NCBI RefSeq assembly: GCF_000202835.1
Contig: NC_015186.1
Span: 1,240,001-1,304,000, forward strand
Reading direction: 5' to 3'
DNA length: 64,000 bases
DNA from: Acidiphilium multivorum AIU301
GTDB lineage: Bacteria > Pseudomonadota > Alphaproteobacteria > Acetobacterales > Acetobacteraceae
Shown: positions 1-8,649 of the stretch, piece after piece
Numbering within the stretch: position 1 is the first letter of the stretch
Layout: every line of letters begins with the position of its first letter
Notes under the pieces: generated by a model
The model's database searches: none
What the model was told of the DNA's origin: nothing
The model's input: only the letters and a program-made list of their open reading frames with translations
Made by a program: the position numbers and the translations under genes

Positions 1-654
1 GGCGAGGACCGGATGGCCGAGCGCGCGGAAGGATGGCAGGGCGCGCAGCAGCGCCACGTTCTGCGCGCCGCGCTTGGTGAAGCCGAAACCGGGATCGAGC
101 GCGATGGCGGCGGGCGCGATGCCGGCGGCAAGGGCGGCGTCGCGGGTGGCCGCGAGTTCGGCGAGGACATCGGCGACGACATCGTTATAGACCGCCTGCG
201 CGCTCATCGTCGCCGGGGTGCCGCGCATGTGCATCAGGATGACGGGGCAGGCGGCGGCGGCGACCAGCGGCGCGGCGGCGGGATCGTGGCGGAGGCCGGA
301 GACGTCGTTGACGATGCGCGCCCCGGCATCGAGGGCGGCGCGCATGGTGGCGGCGTTCCGCGTGTCGACCGAGACGGTCGCGCCGTCCCGGGCGAGGCCG
401 CCGATGACCGGCACAATGCGGGCGATCTCGATGTCGGGCGGCACCACGGCGGCGCCGGGGCGGGTGCTTTCGCCGCCGACATCGATGATCGCGGCGCCGG
501 CCGCGCGCATGGCGAGCCCGGTTTCGATCAGGGCCGAGGGGCCTTGCGTCGCGCCGCCGCCCGAAAAACTGTCGGGCGTGGCGTTCAGGATGCCCATGAC
601 GAGGGGCCGGGCGAGGTCGAACCCCGCCCAGCCGGATGCGGCGACGTCAGTCAT
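1..654 (-). CDS. folP: Dihydropteroate synthase (3'-truncated by window edge)
   Basis: Folate biosynthesis enzyme that joins p-aminobenzoate to hydroxymethyl-dihydropterin diphosphate in the cytoplasm. The reading frame runs on the minus strand from an ATG at 654 to the window edge without a stop, giving 218 residues. It shows the family signatures in order: VMGILNATPDSFS near the N-terminus, DVGGESTRPGA, then SVDTRN, NDVSG, ILMHMRG and DPGFGFTK. An in-frame TAA lies four codons before the ATG, so the start is well constrained. The C-terminal part, including the SxxH motif, lies outside the window. A small gene lies just upstream on the same strand. Confidence 0.93.
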   Translation of the reverse strand, partial: MTDVAASGWAGFDLARPLVMGILNATPDSFSGGGATQGPSALIETGLAMRAAGAAIIDVGGESTRPGAAVVPPDIEIARIVPVIGGLARDGATVSVDTRNAATMRAALDAGARIVNDVSGLRHDPAAAPLVAAAACPVILMHMRGTPATMSAQAVYNDVVADVLAELAATRDAALAAGIAPAAIALDPGFGFTKRGAQNVALLRALPSFRALGHPVLA

Positions 655-702
655 GCGGGCCGATTAGCCGCAAACGCGGCTTCGGCCAAATCCGCCCTTC
701 GA

Positions 703-942
703 TTAGCCGAGGCCAGGGATCGTCGGCGCCTGGTGGTGATGGTGCGTGGTGCTGCTCTGGGCGCCGGGCAGCGCCTGGGCCGGGCCGATGCCGTTGAGGA
801 CGGCGGAGGTGCCGGCCTGCGTTGCCTGCAGGCTGGCGAGCGTCGCCTGCAGCGTGGCGCCGAATCCGGGACGGTGCGACGACGCGATGCCGCCGGCATA
901 GGCGATGGGCTGCGCCGCGGCGGCGAGATTGTGGATGATCAT
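703..942 (-). CDS. Small hypothetical protein, 79 aa, His-rich tail
   Basis: I do not recognise this protein. The start is chosen at the ATG at 942 because AAAGGAG lies eight bases upstream; the same frame extends further 5' but without a ribosome site. The product begins MIIHNLAAAAQ. It is rich in Ala, Gln and Gly, has a run of four histidines near the C-terminus, and has no membrane segment or lipobox. It lies 48 bp before folP on the same strand, with a 6-bp-stem hairpin (666-681) between them. It could be a chance ORF with a good Shine-Dalgarno sequence. Confidence 0.45.
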   Translation of the reverse strand: MIIHNLAAAAQPIAYAGGIASSHRPGFGATLQATLASLQATQAGTSAVLNGIGPAQALPGAQSSTTHHHHQAPTIPGLG

Positions 943-1147
943 GCGCGAACTCCTTTCGTGGCCGGGTGCGCGGCCGGCGGGACTGCGCCCGTCCGCCCGA
1001 AGCCCTCGACGGATGTGGATGCATCTCGCGTGCCAGATTTCCCGGCGGTGTTCCGGCGCGAATGCGGGATGGACGCCGTCCGCGGACGGCAGATTTTGCC
1101 GGACCGGCATATATTGCCGGGCAGAAACGGCCCGCCATATCCGTTAC

Positions 1148-2029
1148 ATGACAGCATTGCCGACGCCGATCGACCTGCTGAACCGCGCTGTGCCGCGGTT
1201 CGGCACGGTCACGACACGGGATGTCGCGTTCGGCGACGGGACGCGCGACCGGCTCGACATCCATCGGCCGGCCCGCGCGGGCGGCGGCCTTCTGCCCGTC
1301 GTCGTATTCTTCTATGGCGGCTCGTGGCAGACCGGCGCGCGGGGCGAATATGCGTTTCTCGGCCGCGCGCTGGCCCGGCTCGGCCTGGTCGTCGCGGTGC
1401 CCGACTACCGGCTCTACCCGGAGGTCCGCTACCCGGCGTTCATTCACGACGCGGCACGGGCGACCGCCTTCATGCTCCGCCATGCGTGGCAATTCGGCGG
1501 CGATGGCCGGGCGGTGTTCGTCGCCGGGCACTCCGCCGGGGCCTATCTCGCGATGATGCTCGCTCTGGCGGAAGGGTATCTCGGCGCCGAGGGGGTGACG
1601 CCGTCGGCGCTCGCCGGCGCCATCGGGCTCGCGGGGCCGTATGATTTCCTGCCGATGACCGGGCCGGTCTATCGCCGCATCTTCGACCGCTTCGCCGATG
1701 ATCCGGTCTGTCAGCCGATCAGCCATGTGAGCCCCGCCGCCCCGCCGTCGCTGCTGATCACCGGCGCGCGGGACCGGCTGGTGGCGCCGGCCAACACGGC
1801 GGCGCTGGCGGCCCGGCTGCGCGAGGCCGGCGCGACGGTGGACACGCGGATTTACGAACGGCTCTCGCATGTCCGGCTGCTGCTCTCGGTGCTGCCGAGC
1901 TTCGGGCTGATGCCGCCGGTCTGGCGGGATATCGCCTCGTTCATCGGCCGCACCGCGGCGCCGCCGGGCGGGGCGCGCGATACCGGCGGACGGGCGCCCG
2001 ATATGGCGGGGCGGCTGCATCCGGGCTAA
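1148..2029 (+). CDS. Alpha/beta-hydrolase, carboxylesterase-like
   Basis: Predicted esterase/lipase of the alpha/beta-hydrolase fold, 293 aa. An FYGGSW motif (HGGxW-like oxyanion-hole region) precedes the nucleophile elbow GHSAGAYLA, with Ser129 as nucleophile. An Asp in GARDRLVAP and a His in ERLSHVRLL are likely triad partners. The frame extends upstream to 905, but that part looks non-coding; the ATG at 1148 gives the usual family N-terminus. No signal peptide is evident, so it is probably cytoplasmic. The substrate cannot be read from the sequence. A GST gene follows 9 bp downstream and may be co-transcribed. Confidence 0.85.
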   Translation: MTALPTPIDLLNRAVPRFGTVTTRDVAFGDGTRDRLDIHRPARAGGGLLPVVVFFYGGSWQTGARGEYAFLGRALARLGLVVAVPDYRLYPEVRYPAFIHDAARATAFMLRHAWQFGGDGRAVFVAGHSAGAYLAMMLALAEGYLGAEGVTPSALAGAIGLAGPYDFLPMTGPVYRRIFDRFADDPVCQPISHVSPAAPPSLLITGARDRLVAPANTAALAARLREAGATVDTRIYERLSHVRLLLSVLPSFGLMPPVWRDIASFIGRTAAPPGGARDTGGRAPDMAGRLHPG

Positions 2030-2038
2030 TCGTCAATC

Positions 2039-2698
2039 ATGAATGACAACTCATCGGTCCTCTATATCGGCAGCCGCCGCTATTCCTCGTGGTCGTTGCG
2101 CGGGTGGCTGGCCGTGCGCCTTGCCGGCCTCGCGGTGGAGGAGCGGGTGATCCCGCTGGCGGGCGGGCACACGCCGGCGGTCAAGGCCGTCTCGGCCTCG
2201 GGCATGGTGCCGTTCCTCGAACACGAGGGGGCGCGGGTCTGGGACAGTCTCGCCATCATCGAGTATTGCGCCGAGATCGCGCCGCAGATCTGGCCGGCGG
2301 CGCGCATCGCCCGCGCCCATGCGCGCGCCATCGCCGCCGAGATGCATGGCGGATTCCGCGAACTCCGCCTCGCCATGCCGATGAACTGCACGCGCACGCT
2401 GGAGCCCGCCGAGCCGGCGCCGGCGGTGCGCGCCGATCTCGACCGGATCGAGGCGATCTGGGCGGAGACGCGCAAGCGCTTCGGCGCCGGCGGGCCGTTC
2501 CTGTTCGGCGCGGCGCTGACCGGGGCGGATGCGATGTATGCGCCGGTGGTCTCGCGGCTGCTGACCTACCGGCCGAAGGTCACGGCGACGACCGAAGCCT
2601 ATCTCGCCGCCATTCGGGCGCATGAGCTGGTCGATGCCTGGTACCGGGACGCCGCCGCGGAGCCGGACGACTGGAAGATCGCCCGATACGAGACGTGA
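2039..2698 (+). CDS. Glutathione S-transferase family protein
   Basis: A 219-residue cytoplasmic GST-fold protein. The N-terminal thioredoxin-like domain has the [13 protein letters not shown] segment, with Ser residues where the catalytic Ser of this subgroup would lie. It also has the [10 protein letters not shown] cis-proline loop and [11 protein letters not shown], which binds the gamma-glutamyl group in the family. The C-terminal all-helical domain follows. Its role, conjugation or reductive cleavage, cannot be decided. The stop codon overlaps the GTG start of the downstream glycosylase-like gene, which suggests translational coupling in a short operon running to the pterin dehydratase. 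Confidence 0.88.
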
Positions 2699-3339
2699 CC
2701 ATGATCCCCGACCCCGTCGTGGCGGGCGGGGCCGGCGCGACGGCGGGCGAGACGATCGACGACGTCGCCGCGGCGGCGCGGGCCTGCACGGTCTGCGCCG
2801 CGTCGTTGCCGCTGGGCCCGCGCCCGGTGTTCCGCATCTCGGCCACGGCGCGCGTGCTGATCGTCGGGCAGGCGCCGGGGACGAAGGTTCACGCGAGCGG
2901 GATTCCCTGGAACGATCCCTCGGGCGACCGGCTGCGCGACTGGCTCGGCATCGACCGGGCCACGTTCTACGACGAAAGCCGGATCGCGATCGTGCCGATG
3001 GGGCTGTGCTATCCGGGACGGCTGGCGCGCGGCGGCGACGCCCCGCCGCGGCCGGAATGCGGCAGGCTCTGGCAGGGGCGGCTGCGCGCGGCGATGCCGG
3101 CGATCCGCCTCACGCTGCTGGTCGGCAGCCACGCGATTCTCTATCATCTCGGCAAGGGGGCGATGGAGGAGCGGGTGCGGGGGTTCGCAGCCTATCTGCC
3201 CTCGCGGTTTCCGCTGCCGCATCCCTCCTGGCGGACACGGGCCTGGGCGGCGCGGCGGCCCTGGTTCGAGACCGAGGTGATCCCCGCCCTGCGCGCCGCC
3301 TTCGCCGCCGCCCTCTCGGAGCAAGGAGACACGACATGA
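2695..3339 (+). CDS. Uracil-DNA glycosylase family protein
   Basis: Predicted DNA-repair glycosylase-superfamily member, 214 aa. It shows the [10 protein letters not shown] motif, the [17 protein letters not shown] segment (the active-site loop of COG1573-type proteins), and a C-terminal [10 protein letters not shown] resembling the HPS substrate loop. The start may be GTG at 2695, overlapping the GST stop, or ATG at 2701. The four-cysteine iron-sulfur cluster of classic family 4 enzymes is not evident; only a CTVC pair is near the N-terminus. Activity on uracil is inferred from the family alone. The stop overlaps the next ATG. Confidence 0.82.
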
Positions 3340-3623
3340 TCCCCCGCCTGACCGATGCCGAACGCGCCGCCCTTGTCGACCTCTTGCCGGAATGGTCGCT
3401 GGCGAAGGACCGCGACGCGATCGAACGGCGCTTCGCCTTCGCCGATTTCTCCGAGGCCTTCGCGTTCATGACGCGGGTGGCGCTGCTCGCGGAGAAGCAC
3501 GACCATCACCCGGAATGGTCGAATGTCTACAATCGCGTGACGATCCTGCTGTCGACCCATGACGCGGGGGGGCTTTCGGCGCGCGATATCCGCCTCGCGG
3601 AGGCGATCGACGGGCTGGCTTGA
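3336..3623 (+). CDS. phhB: Pterin-4a-carbinolamine dehydratase
   Basis: Small cytoplasmic enzyme (95 aa) that dehydrates 4a-hydroxytetrahydropterin, recycling the cofactor of aromatic amino-acid hydroxylases. The diagnostic [14 protein letters not shown] motif carries the catalytic histidines, and the length is typical for the family. The ATG at 3336 overlaps the upstream stop (ATGA) and has AAGGAG upstream. No pterin-dependent hydroxylase lies in the window, so the physiological partner is unknown. The symbol is given for the family; paralogues exist in many genomes. Confidence 0.9.
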
Positions 3624-3688
3624 GCGCCGCTGTCTTTTCCGGCACGCCGCCCTCCCCTATCGTCGTGCCGCCAACAGAGGGACATTCG

Positions 3689-5095
3689 ATGAGCACCAGC
3701 AGGATCGACGACGTTCTCGCCCATATCGACGCCCATCTCGACAGCGCGCGCGGGCGCTGGTTCGAGCTGTTGCGGATTCCCTCGATCAGCGCGCAGGGGC
3801 TGACCGAAACCTCGCCGCACCGGGCGGATTGCCTGCGCGCCGCTTCACATATGCGCGACCTGCTCGCGGGGATGGGATTCGCCGCACGGCTGTCGGAGAC
3901 CAGGGGCCTGCCCGGCGTGATCGCGACGCATCACAAGGCCGGGCCGGATGCGCCGACCGTGCTGTATTACGGGCATTACGACGTGCAGCCCGCCGATCCG
4001 CTGGACCTCTGGCACAGCGATCCGTTCGACCCGCAGCTTGTGGACCATCCGGAAGGCCCGCGCGTGGTCGCCCGCGGCGCGGTGGACGACAAGGGCCAGG
4101 TGATGATGGTGCTGGAGGCGGTGCGCGCCTGGCTCGACGTGACGGGCGGCCTGCCGGTGAACCTCACCGTGCTGCTGGAGGGCGAGGAGGAGTGCGGCAG
4201 CCCCTCGCTCGCCGCCATGCTCGAGGCCGAGCGCGACGCGCTGAAGGCCGATTTCGTGCTCGTCGCCGACACCAACATGTGGGACCGGCAGACGCCGGCG
4301 ATCACCACCAGCCTGCGCGGGCTCGCGGCGGTGGAGGTGCGGATTTCGGGGCCGGACCGCGACCTGCATTCCGGCCTGTTCGGCGGGCCGGCGCTCAACC
4401 CGATCCGCGCGCTGACCCGCATTCTCGGCGACCTGTTCGACGCCGACGGGCGGATCCGGATTCCGGGCTTCTATGACGGCATCCTCGATATTCCGGCGGA
4501 CGTGCTCGCCTCCTGGCGGGCGACGGGGTTCGACGAGGCCGCCTGGCTCGGCGGCATCGGCCTCGCCCGGGCGAGCGGCGAGCGCGGGTTTTCGGTGCTG
4601 GAGCAGAACTGGGCGCGGCCGACCGCCGAGATCAACGGCATTTTCGGCGGCTATCAGGGCGAGGGCACCAAGACGGTGATTCCCGCCGAGGCCGGCGCCA
4701 AGCTCACCTTCCGCCTGGTGCCGGGCCAGGACCCGGCGAAGGTGGTCGAGGGATTCAAGGAATTCGTCAACGCGCGGCTGCTGCCGGATGCGAAGGCGCG
4801 TTTCGAGGTGCATGGCGCCTCGGCCGGGCTGGTCGTGCCGGTCGACCTGCCATTCGTCCGCGCGGCGCGGGCGGCGCTGGAGCAGGAATTCGGCCGCAAG
4901 CCGGTGCTCGCCGGATGCGGCGCGTCGATTCCGGTGGTCGAGGCGTTCGAGCGGCAGCTCGGGTTGAAGACGCTGCTGGTCGGCTTCGGGCTGGACGATG
5001 ACTGCATCCACAGCCCGAACGAGAAATTCGAAATGCGCTGCTTCCATCGCGGCATGCGGGCCGAGGCGCGGATGCTTGCCGCCTTCGCCGGCTGA
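3689..5095 (+). CDS. M20-family metallopeptidase (dipeptidase)
   Basis: Zinc-dependent dipeptidase/deacylase of the M20 family, 468 aa. Metal and catalytic motifs are visible in order: YYGHYDVQPAD (His and Asp), GAVDDKGQ, EGEEECGS (catalytic and metal-binding Glu pair), and ADTNMWD. The DLHSGLFGG lid/dimerisation domain follows, with a C-terminal GFGLDDDCIHSPNE carrying the last His ligand. The ATG at 3689 is preferred over the upstream frame extension because AGAGGG lies before it. The protein appears complete, with no signal peptide, so it is likely cytoplasmic. The substrate peptide is unknown. Confidence 0.9.
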   Translation: MSTSRIDDVLAHIDAHLDSARGRWFELLRIPSISAQGLTETSPHRADCLRAASHMRDLLAGMGFAARLSETRGLPGVIATHHKAGPDAPTVLYYGHYDVQPADPLDLWHSDPFDPQLVDHPEGPRVVARGAVDDKGQVMMVLEAVRAWLDVTGGLPVNLTVLLEGEEECGSPSLAAMLEAERDALKADFVLVADTNMWDRQTPAITTSLRGLAAVEVRISGPDRDLHSGLFGGPALNPIRALTRILGDLFDADGRIRIPGFYDGILDIPADVLASWRATGFDEAAWLGGIGLARASGERGFSVLEQNWARPTAEINGIFGGYQGEGTKTVIPAEAGAKLTFRLVPGQDPAKVVEGFKEFVNARLLPDAKARFEVHGASAGLVVPVDLPFVRAARAALEQEFGRKPVLAGCGASIPVVEAFERQLGLKTLLVGFGLDDDCIHSPNEKFEMRCFHRGMRAEARMLAAFAG

Positions 5096-5099
5096 GGCG

Positions 5100-5699
5100 G
5101 TGGCGTCATTCCTGGTGGCGGCCGGCCTGCGCGGGGCCGCGGGCGGGCCGTTCGACCTCGCGCTCGGGCGCGGCGAGGCGGTGGCGATCACCGGCCCGTC
5201 CGGGGCGGGCAAGTCGGTGCTGCTGCGGATGATCGCCGATCTCGACCCGCATGAGGGGCGGGTCGCGCTCGGCGGGGCGGACCGCGCGGCGATGCCGGCG
5301 CCGTCCTGGCGCCGGCGCGTCGCCTATCTGCCGGCCGAGCCGGGCTGGTGGCACGAGACGGCTGCCGCCCATTTCCCCGACCGCGCGGCGGCGGCGGAGA
5401 TGATGCCGCAGCTTGCCCTGGCGCCGGCGCTGCTCGACCAGAAGATCCACCGGCTTTCGACCGGCGAGCGGATGCGCCTCGCGCTGATCCGCACCATCCT
5501 GCCCCGGCCCGACGTGCTGCTGCTCGACGAGCCGACCGGCGCGCTCGATCCGAAGGCGACGGTGCTGGTCGAGAAGCTGCTGGCGCTGCGGCTTGCCGCC
5601 GGCACCGCGATCGTGATGGTGACGCATGACGAGGAACAGGCCCAGCGCCTTGGCGCGCAGCGGATGCATCTCGAAGGCGGGCGGCTGAACCTCGCATGA
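5100..5699 (+). CDS. fetA: ABC transporter ATP-binding protein, FetA-like
   Basis: Nucleotide-binding subunit (199 aa) of a two-gene ABC transporter with the downstream FetB-like permease. Walker A GPSGAGKS, signature LSTGERMRLAL, Walker B VLLLDEPTGALD and the switch His in MVTHDEE are all present. The best start is GTG at 5100, just after the M20 stop; no ATG fits. The FetAB family (formerly YbbL/YbbM) has been tied to iron export and oxidative-stress resistance in E. coli; that role here is by homology only. The stop overlaps the fetB ATG, so the two genes are translationally coupled. Confidence 0.82.
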   Translation: MASFLVAAGLRGAAGGPFDLALGRGEAVAITGPSGAGKSVLLRMIADLDPHEGRVALGGADRAAMPAPSWRRRVAYLPAEPGWWHETAAAHFPDRAAAAEMMPQLALAPALLDQKIHRLSTGERMRLALIRTILPRPDVLLLDEPTGALDPKATVLVEKLLALRLAAGTAIVMVTHDEEQAQRLGAQRMHLEGGRLNLA

Positions 5700-6487
5700 C
5701 CCCGATCGACCTGACCCCGGCGGATCTGCTGATCGCCGCCTCGCTCGTGCTGGTCGACGCGCTGGCCTCGGTGCTGCTCGGCCTCAGGCTGCACCGGCAA
5801 TTGCTGGTCGCGGCGGCGCGCTGCGCCGTGCAACTCCTGCTGATCGGGTTTTTGCTCCGCTTCGTGTTCGCCGCCGAGGCGCCGCTGCTCACGCTCGGCA
5901 TCATCCTGCTGATGGTCGCGATCGCGGGGCGCGAGGTCGCGGCACGGCCGGAGCGGCGGCTCGCGCGCTACGGCAACCAGATCGCCGGGCTTTCGGCGGT
6001 GGCGCTGGCCACCTTCATCACCGCGATCTTCGCGCTGGCCACCGCGATCCGCCCGGAACCGTGGTATGCGGCGCGCTATGCCATTCCGCTCGCCGGGATC
6101 ATGCTTGGCAACGCGCTCAACGCCGCCTCGCTCTCGCTCGACGCGCTGCTCTCGGCGGTGACGCGCGAGCGCGCCGCGATCGAGGCGCAGCTCGCCCTCG
6201 GGGCGACGTTCCGCGACGCGATGCGCCCGTTGATCCGCGAGGCGGTGCGCCGGGGGATGCTGCCGATCGTCAACACCATGTCCGCCGCCGGGCTGGTGAC
6301 GCTGCCGGGCATCATGACCGGGCAGATCCTCGCCGGGCTGTCGCCGGTTTCGGCGGTGAAATACCAGATCATGCTGATGTTCCTGCTCGCCGGGGCGACC
6401 GGCATCGCCGCCGTGGGCGCGGCCTATTTCGCGGCGCGGCGGCTGACCGACGGGCGCGAGCGGCTGCGGCTCGACCGGCTGCACTGA
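5696..6487 (+). CDS. fetB: ABC transporter permease, FetB/UPF0014 family
   Basis: Polytopic inner-membrane protein of 263 aa, partner of the preceding ATPase. About six to seven hydrophobic segments are visible. The conserved central region includes YAIPLAGIMLGNALNAASL, then the cytoplasmic EAQLALGA coupling segment and TLPGIMTGQILAGLSP, all typical of UPF0014. It overlaps the upstream gene by four bases (ATGA). A tandem hairpin-repeat array begins directly after its stop and may affect transcript ending or stability. Confidence 0.85.
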   Translation: MTPIDLTPADLLIAASLVLVDALASVLLGLRLHRQLLVAAARCAVQLLLIGFLLRFVFAAEAPLLTLGIILLMVAIAGREVAARPERRLARYGNQIAGLSAVALATFITAIFALATAIRPEPWYAARYAIPLAGIMLGNALNAASLSLDALLSAVTRERAAIEAQLALGATFRDAMRPLIREAVRRGMLPIVNTMSAAGLVTLPGIMTGQILAGLSPVSAVKYQIMLMFLLAGATGIAAVGAAYFAARRLTDGRERLRLDRLH

Positions 6488-6490
6488 AAC

Positions 6491-6700
6491 GGGGCGCGGT
6501 TTCGCCGCACTGACCGGGCGCGGCGGTTTCGCCGCCCTGACGGGGCGCGGCGGTTTCGCCGCGCTGGCGGGGCGCGGCGGTTTCGCCGCCCTGACGGGGC
6601 GCGGCGGTTTCGCCGCCCTGACGGGGCGCGGCGGTTTCGCCGCCCTGACGGGGCGCGGCGGTTTCGCCGCCCTGACGGGGCGCGGCGGTTTCGCCGCGAC
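6491..6700. repeat. 27-bp tandem repeat array, about eight units, each a hairpin
   Basis: Between fetB and the S9 peptidase gene, a 27-bp unit repeats head to tail about eight times. The first unit lacks three bases, the second and third carry substitutions, units four to seven are identical, and the last is partial. Every unit contains the inverted repeat GCGGCG-GTTT-CGCCGC, able to form a 6-bp stem with a four-base loop, followed by CCTGAC. The unit is a multiple of three, so it leaves repetitive open frames on both strands, but none has a credible start or gene neighbour. Confidence 0.95.
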
Positions 6701-6723
6701 GCGATCTCCGATAGGAAGTCCGC

Positions 6724-8649
6724 ATGGACCGCACGACAGACACCACCGCCCTGCCCCTCATTCCGCGCGCCGCCCTGTTCGGCAATCCGCGCCGGGCGGG
6801 CGCGCAGATCAGCCCCGATGGCGGCACGATCGCCTTTCTCGCGCCGCGCAACGGGGTGATGAACCTCTTCGTCGCCCCGCGCGGGCGGATCGACGCGGCG
6901 CGGCCGCTGACCGACGAGCGGCGGCGCGGCATTCCGGGCTATGCCTGGGCGCATGACGGGCGGCATCTTCTCGTGGTCAAGGACAATGACGGGGACGAGA
7001 ATTTCCATCTCCACGCCGTCGACCGCGAGACCGGGGCGATGCGCGACCTGACGCCGCACGGCCCGATCCAGGCGAGCATCGTCAAGCTCTCCCCCCGCCA
7101 TCCCGGCGAGGCGGTGGTCAGCCACAACGCGCGCGACCCGCAATGGCCGGATCTCTACCGGATCGAGATCGCGACCGGGCGGTCGACGATGATCGCGGAA
7201 AATCCCGGCCTCGCCGGCTTCGATGTGGACGAGGATTTCGCCCTGCGCCTCGCCGCGCGGCTGGAGGGCGACGGCAGCCAGACGGTGCTGCGCCCGGATG
7301 GCGCCGGCGGCTGGGCGCCGTTCATGCGTTTCGCGCCGGAAGACGCGATGACCTCGGGCGTGCTTGGCCTGTTCACCGCCGATGGGCGGGCGACGCTGAT
7401 GCTGAGCAGCGCCGGGCGCGATACCGCCGCGCTGTTCCGCCTCGACCTCGAGACCGGCGAGGCCACCATGCTCGCCGAGGATGCGCGGGCGGATATCGGC
7501 GAGATCATCGTCCGGCTGCACGAGAACACGCCGCTCGCCTATGGCGTGAATTACGAGCGCAACCGCTACGTGGCGCTCGATCCCGCGATCCAGCCGGATC
7601 TCGACGCGCTCGATGCCGCCGGGATCGGCGATTGGGGCATCCAGTCGCGCAGCGAGGACGACCGGTTCTGGATCGTCGGCGCCGCCTCGGACACCGCCCC
7701 AGGCGTGGCCTGGCTGTATGACCGGAAGACGCGGGCGCTGGAGAAGCTCTACGACACAAGGCCCGACCTTGCCGACGCCCCGCTCGCACCGATGCGCCCG
7801 GTGGTGATCGCCGCACGGGACGGGCTGTCCCTCGTGTCGTACCTCACCCTGCCGGCGGATGGGGGATCGGCGCCGCGGCCGCTGGTGCTGCTGGTGCATG
7901 GTGGGCCGTGGGCGCGGGATTCCTTCGGGTTCAACCCGTATCACCAGTGGCTGGCCAACCGGGGCTATGCCGTGCTGTCGGTCAATTTCCGGGCCTCGAC
8001 CGGGTTCGGCAAGGCGTTCCTCAATGCCGGCGACCGCGAATGGGGCCGGGCGATGGATGACGACCTGCTCGATGCGGTGGACTGGGCGATCGGCCAGGGC
8101 ATCGCCGATCCAAGCCGGATCGCCATCATGGGCGGGTCCTATGGCGGGTATGCGACGCTCGCCGCGATGACCCGGAATCCGGAGCGCTATGCCTGCGGGG
8201 TGGACATCGTCGGTCCGTCCAATCTCGAAACCCTGCTCGCGACGATTCCGCCCTATTGGGAGGCGGGGCGCAGCATCTTCACCCGCGCGCTCGGCGACCC
8301 GGCGACGCCGGAGGGCGCGGCGCTGCTGCGCGAGCGCTCGCCAGTGCACCAGGCCGCGCGCCTCGCCCGGCCGCTGCTGATCGGCCAGGGGGCGAACGAC
8401 CCGCGGGTGAAGCAGGCCGAGTCCGACCAGATGGTGGCGGCGCTGAAGGCGAAGGGGATCGCGGTGACCTACGTCCTGTTCCCCGACGAGGGGCACGGTT
8501 TCGCGCGGCCGGAGAACAGCATCGCCTTCAACGCGATCACCGAGCATTTCCTCGCCGCCCATCTCGGCGGGCGGGCGGAAGCGTTGGCGGCGGAAGAGAT
8601 CGGCCGGTCGACGGCGCAACTCCTCGAAGGGGCGGAGATCCTGCCATGA
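6724..8649 (+). CDS. S9-family serine peptidase (acylaminoacyl-peptidase-like)
   Basis: A 641-aa prolyl-oligopeptidase-family peptidase. The N-terminal part is a beta-propeller with WD-like strands (for example SPDGGTIAFLAPRNG near residue 30). The C-terminal alpha/beta-hydrolase domain carries the triad Ser472 (GGSYGGYA), Asp559 (GANDPRV) and His591 (DEGHGF). The ATG at 6724 follows AGGAAG at good spacing. No secretion signal is seen. Dipeptidyl-peptidase and acylaminoacyl-peptidase activities cannot be told apart here. The stop overlaps the start of the next gene by four bases. Confidence 0.9.
   Translation: MDRTTDTTALPLIPRAALFGNPRRAGAQISPDGGTIAFLAPRNGVMNLFVAPRGRIDAARPLTDERRRGIPGYAWAHDGRHLLVVKDNDGDENFHLHAVDRETGAMRDLTPHGPIQASIVKLSPRHPGEAVVSHNARDPQWPDLYRIEIATGRSTMIAENPGLAGFDVDEDFALRLAARLEGDGSQTVLRPDGAGGWAPFMRFAPEDAMTSGVLGLFTADGRATLMLSSAGRDTAALFRLDLETGEATMLAEDARADIGEIIVRLHENTPLAYGVNYERNRYVALDPAIQPDLDALDAAGIGDWGIQSRSEDDRFWIVGAASDTAPGVAWLYDRKTRALEKLYDTRPDLADAPLAPMRPVVIAARDGLSLVSYLTLPADGGSAPRPLVLLVHGGPWARDSFGFNPYHQWLANRGYAVLSVNFRASTGFGKAFLNAGDREWGRAMDDDLLDAVDWAIGQGIADPSRIAIMGGSYGGYATLAAMTRNPERYACGVDIVGPSNLETLLATIPPYWEAGRSIFTRALGDPATPEGAALLRERSPVHQAARLARPLLIGQGANDPRVKQAESDQMVAALKAKGIAVTYVLFPDEGHGFARPENSIAFNAITEHFLAAHLGGRAEALAAEEIGRSTAQLLEGAEILP

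Noticed and set aside
6491-6700. CRISPR array
   Set aside because: The repeats are directly adjacent with no spacers, and there are no cas genes.
6424-8619. A 731-codon minus-strand open frame with Arg-rich repeats
   Set aside because: It is the antisense shadow of the S9 peptidase gene continuing through the 27-bp repeats; the sequence is typical GC-rich shadow and has no start signal.
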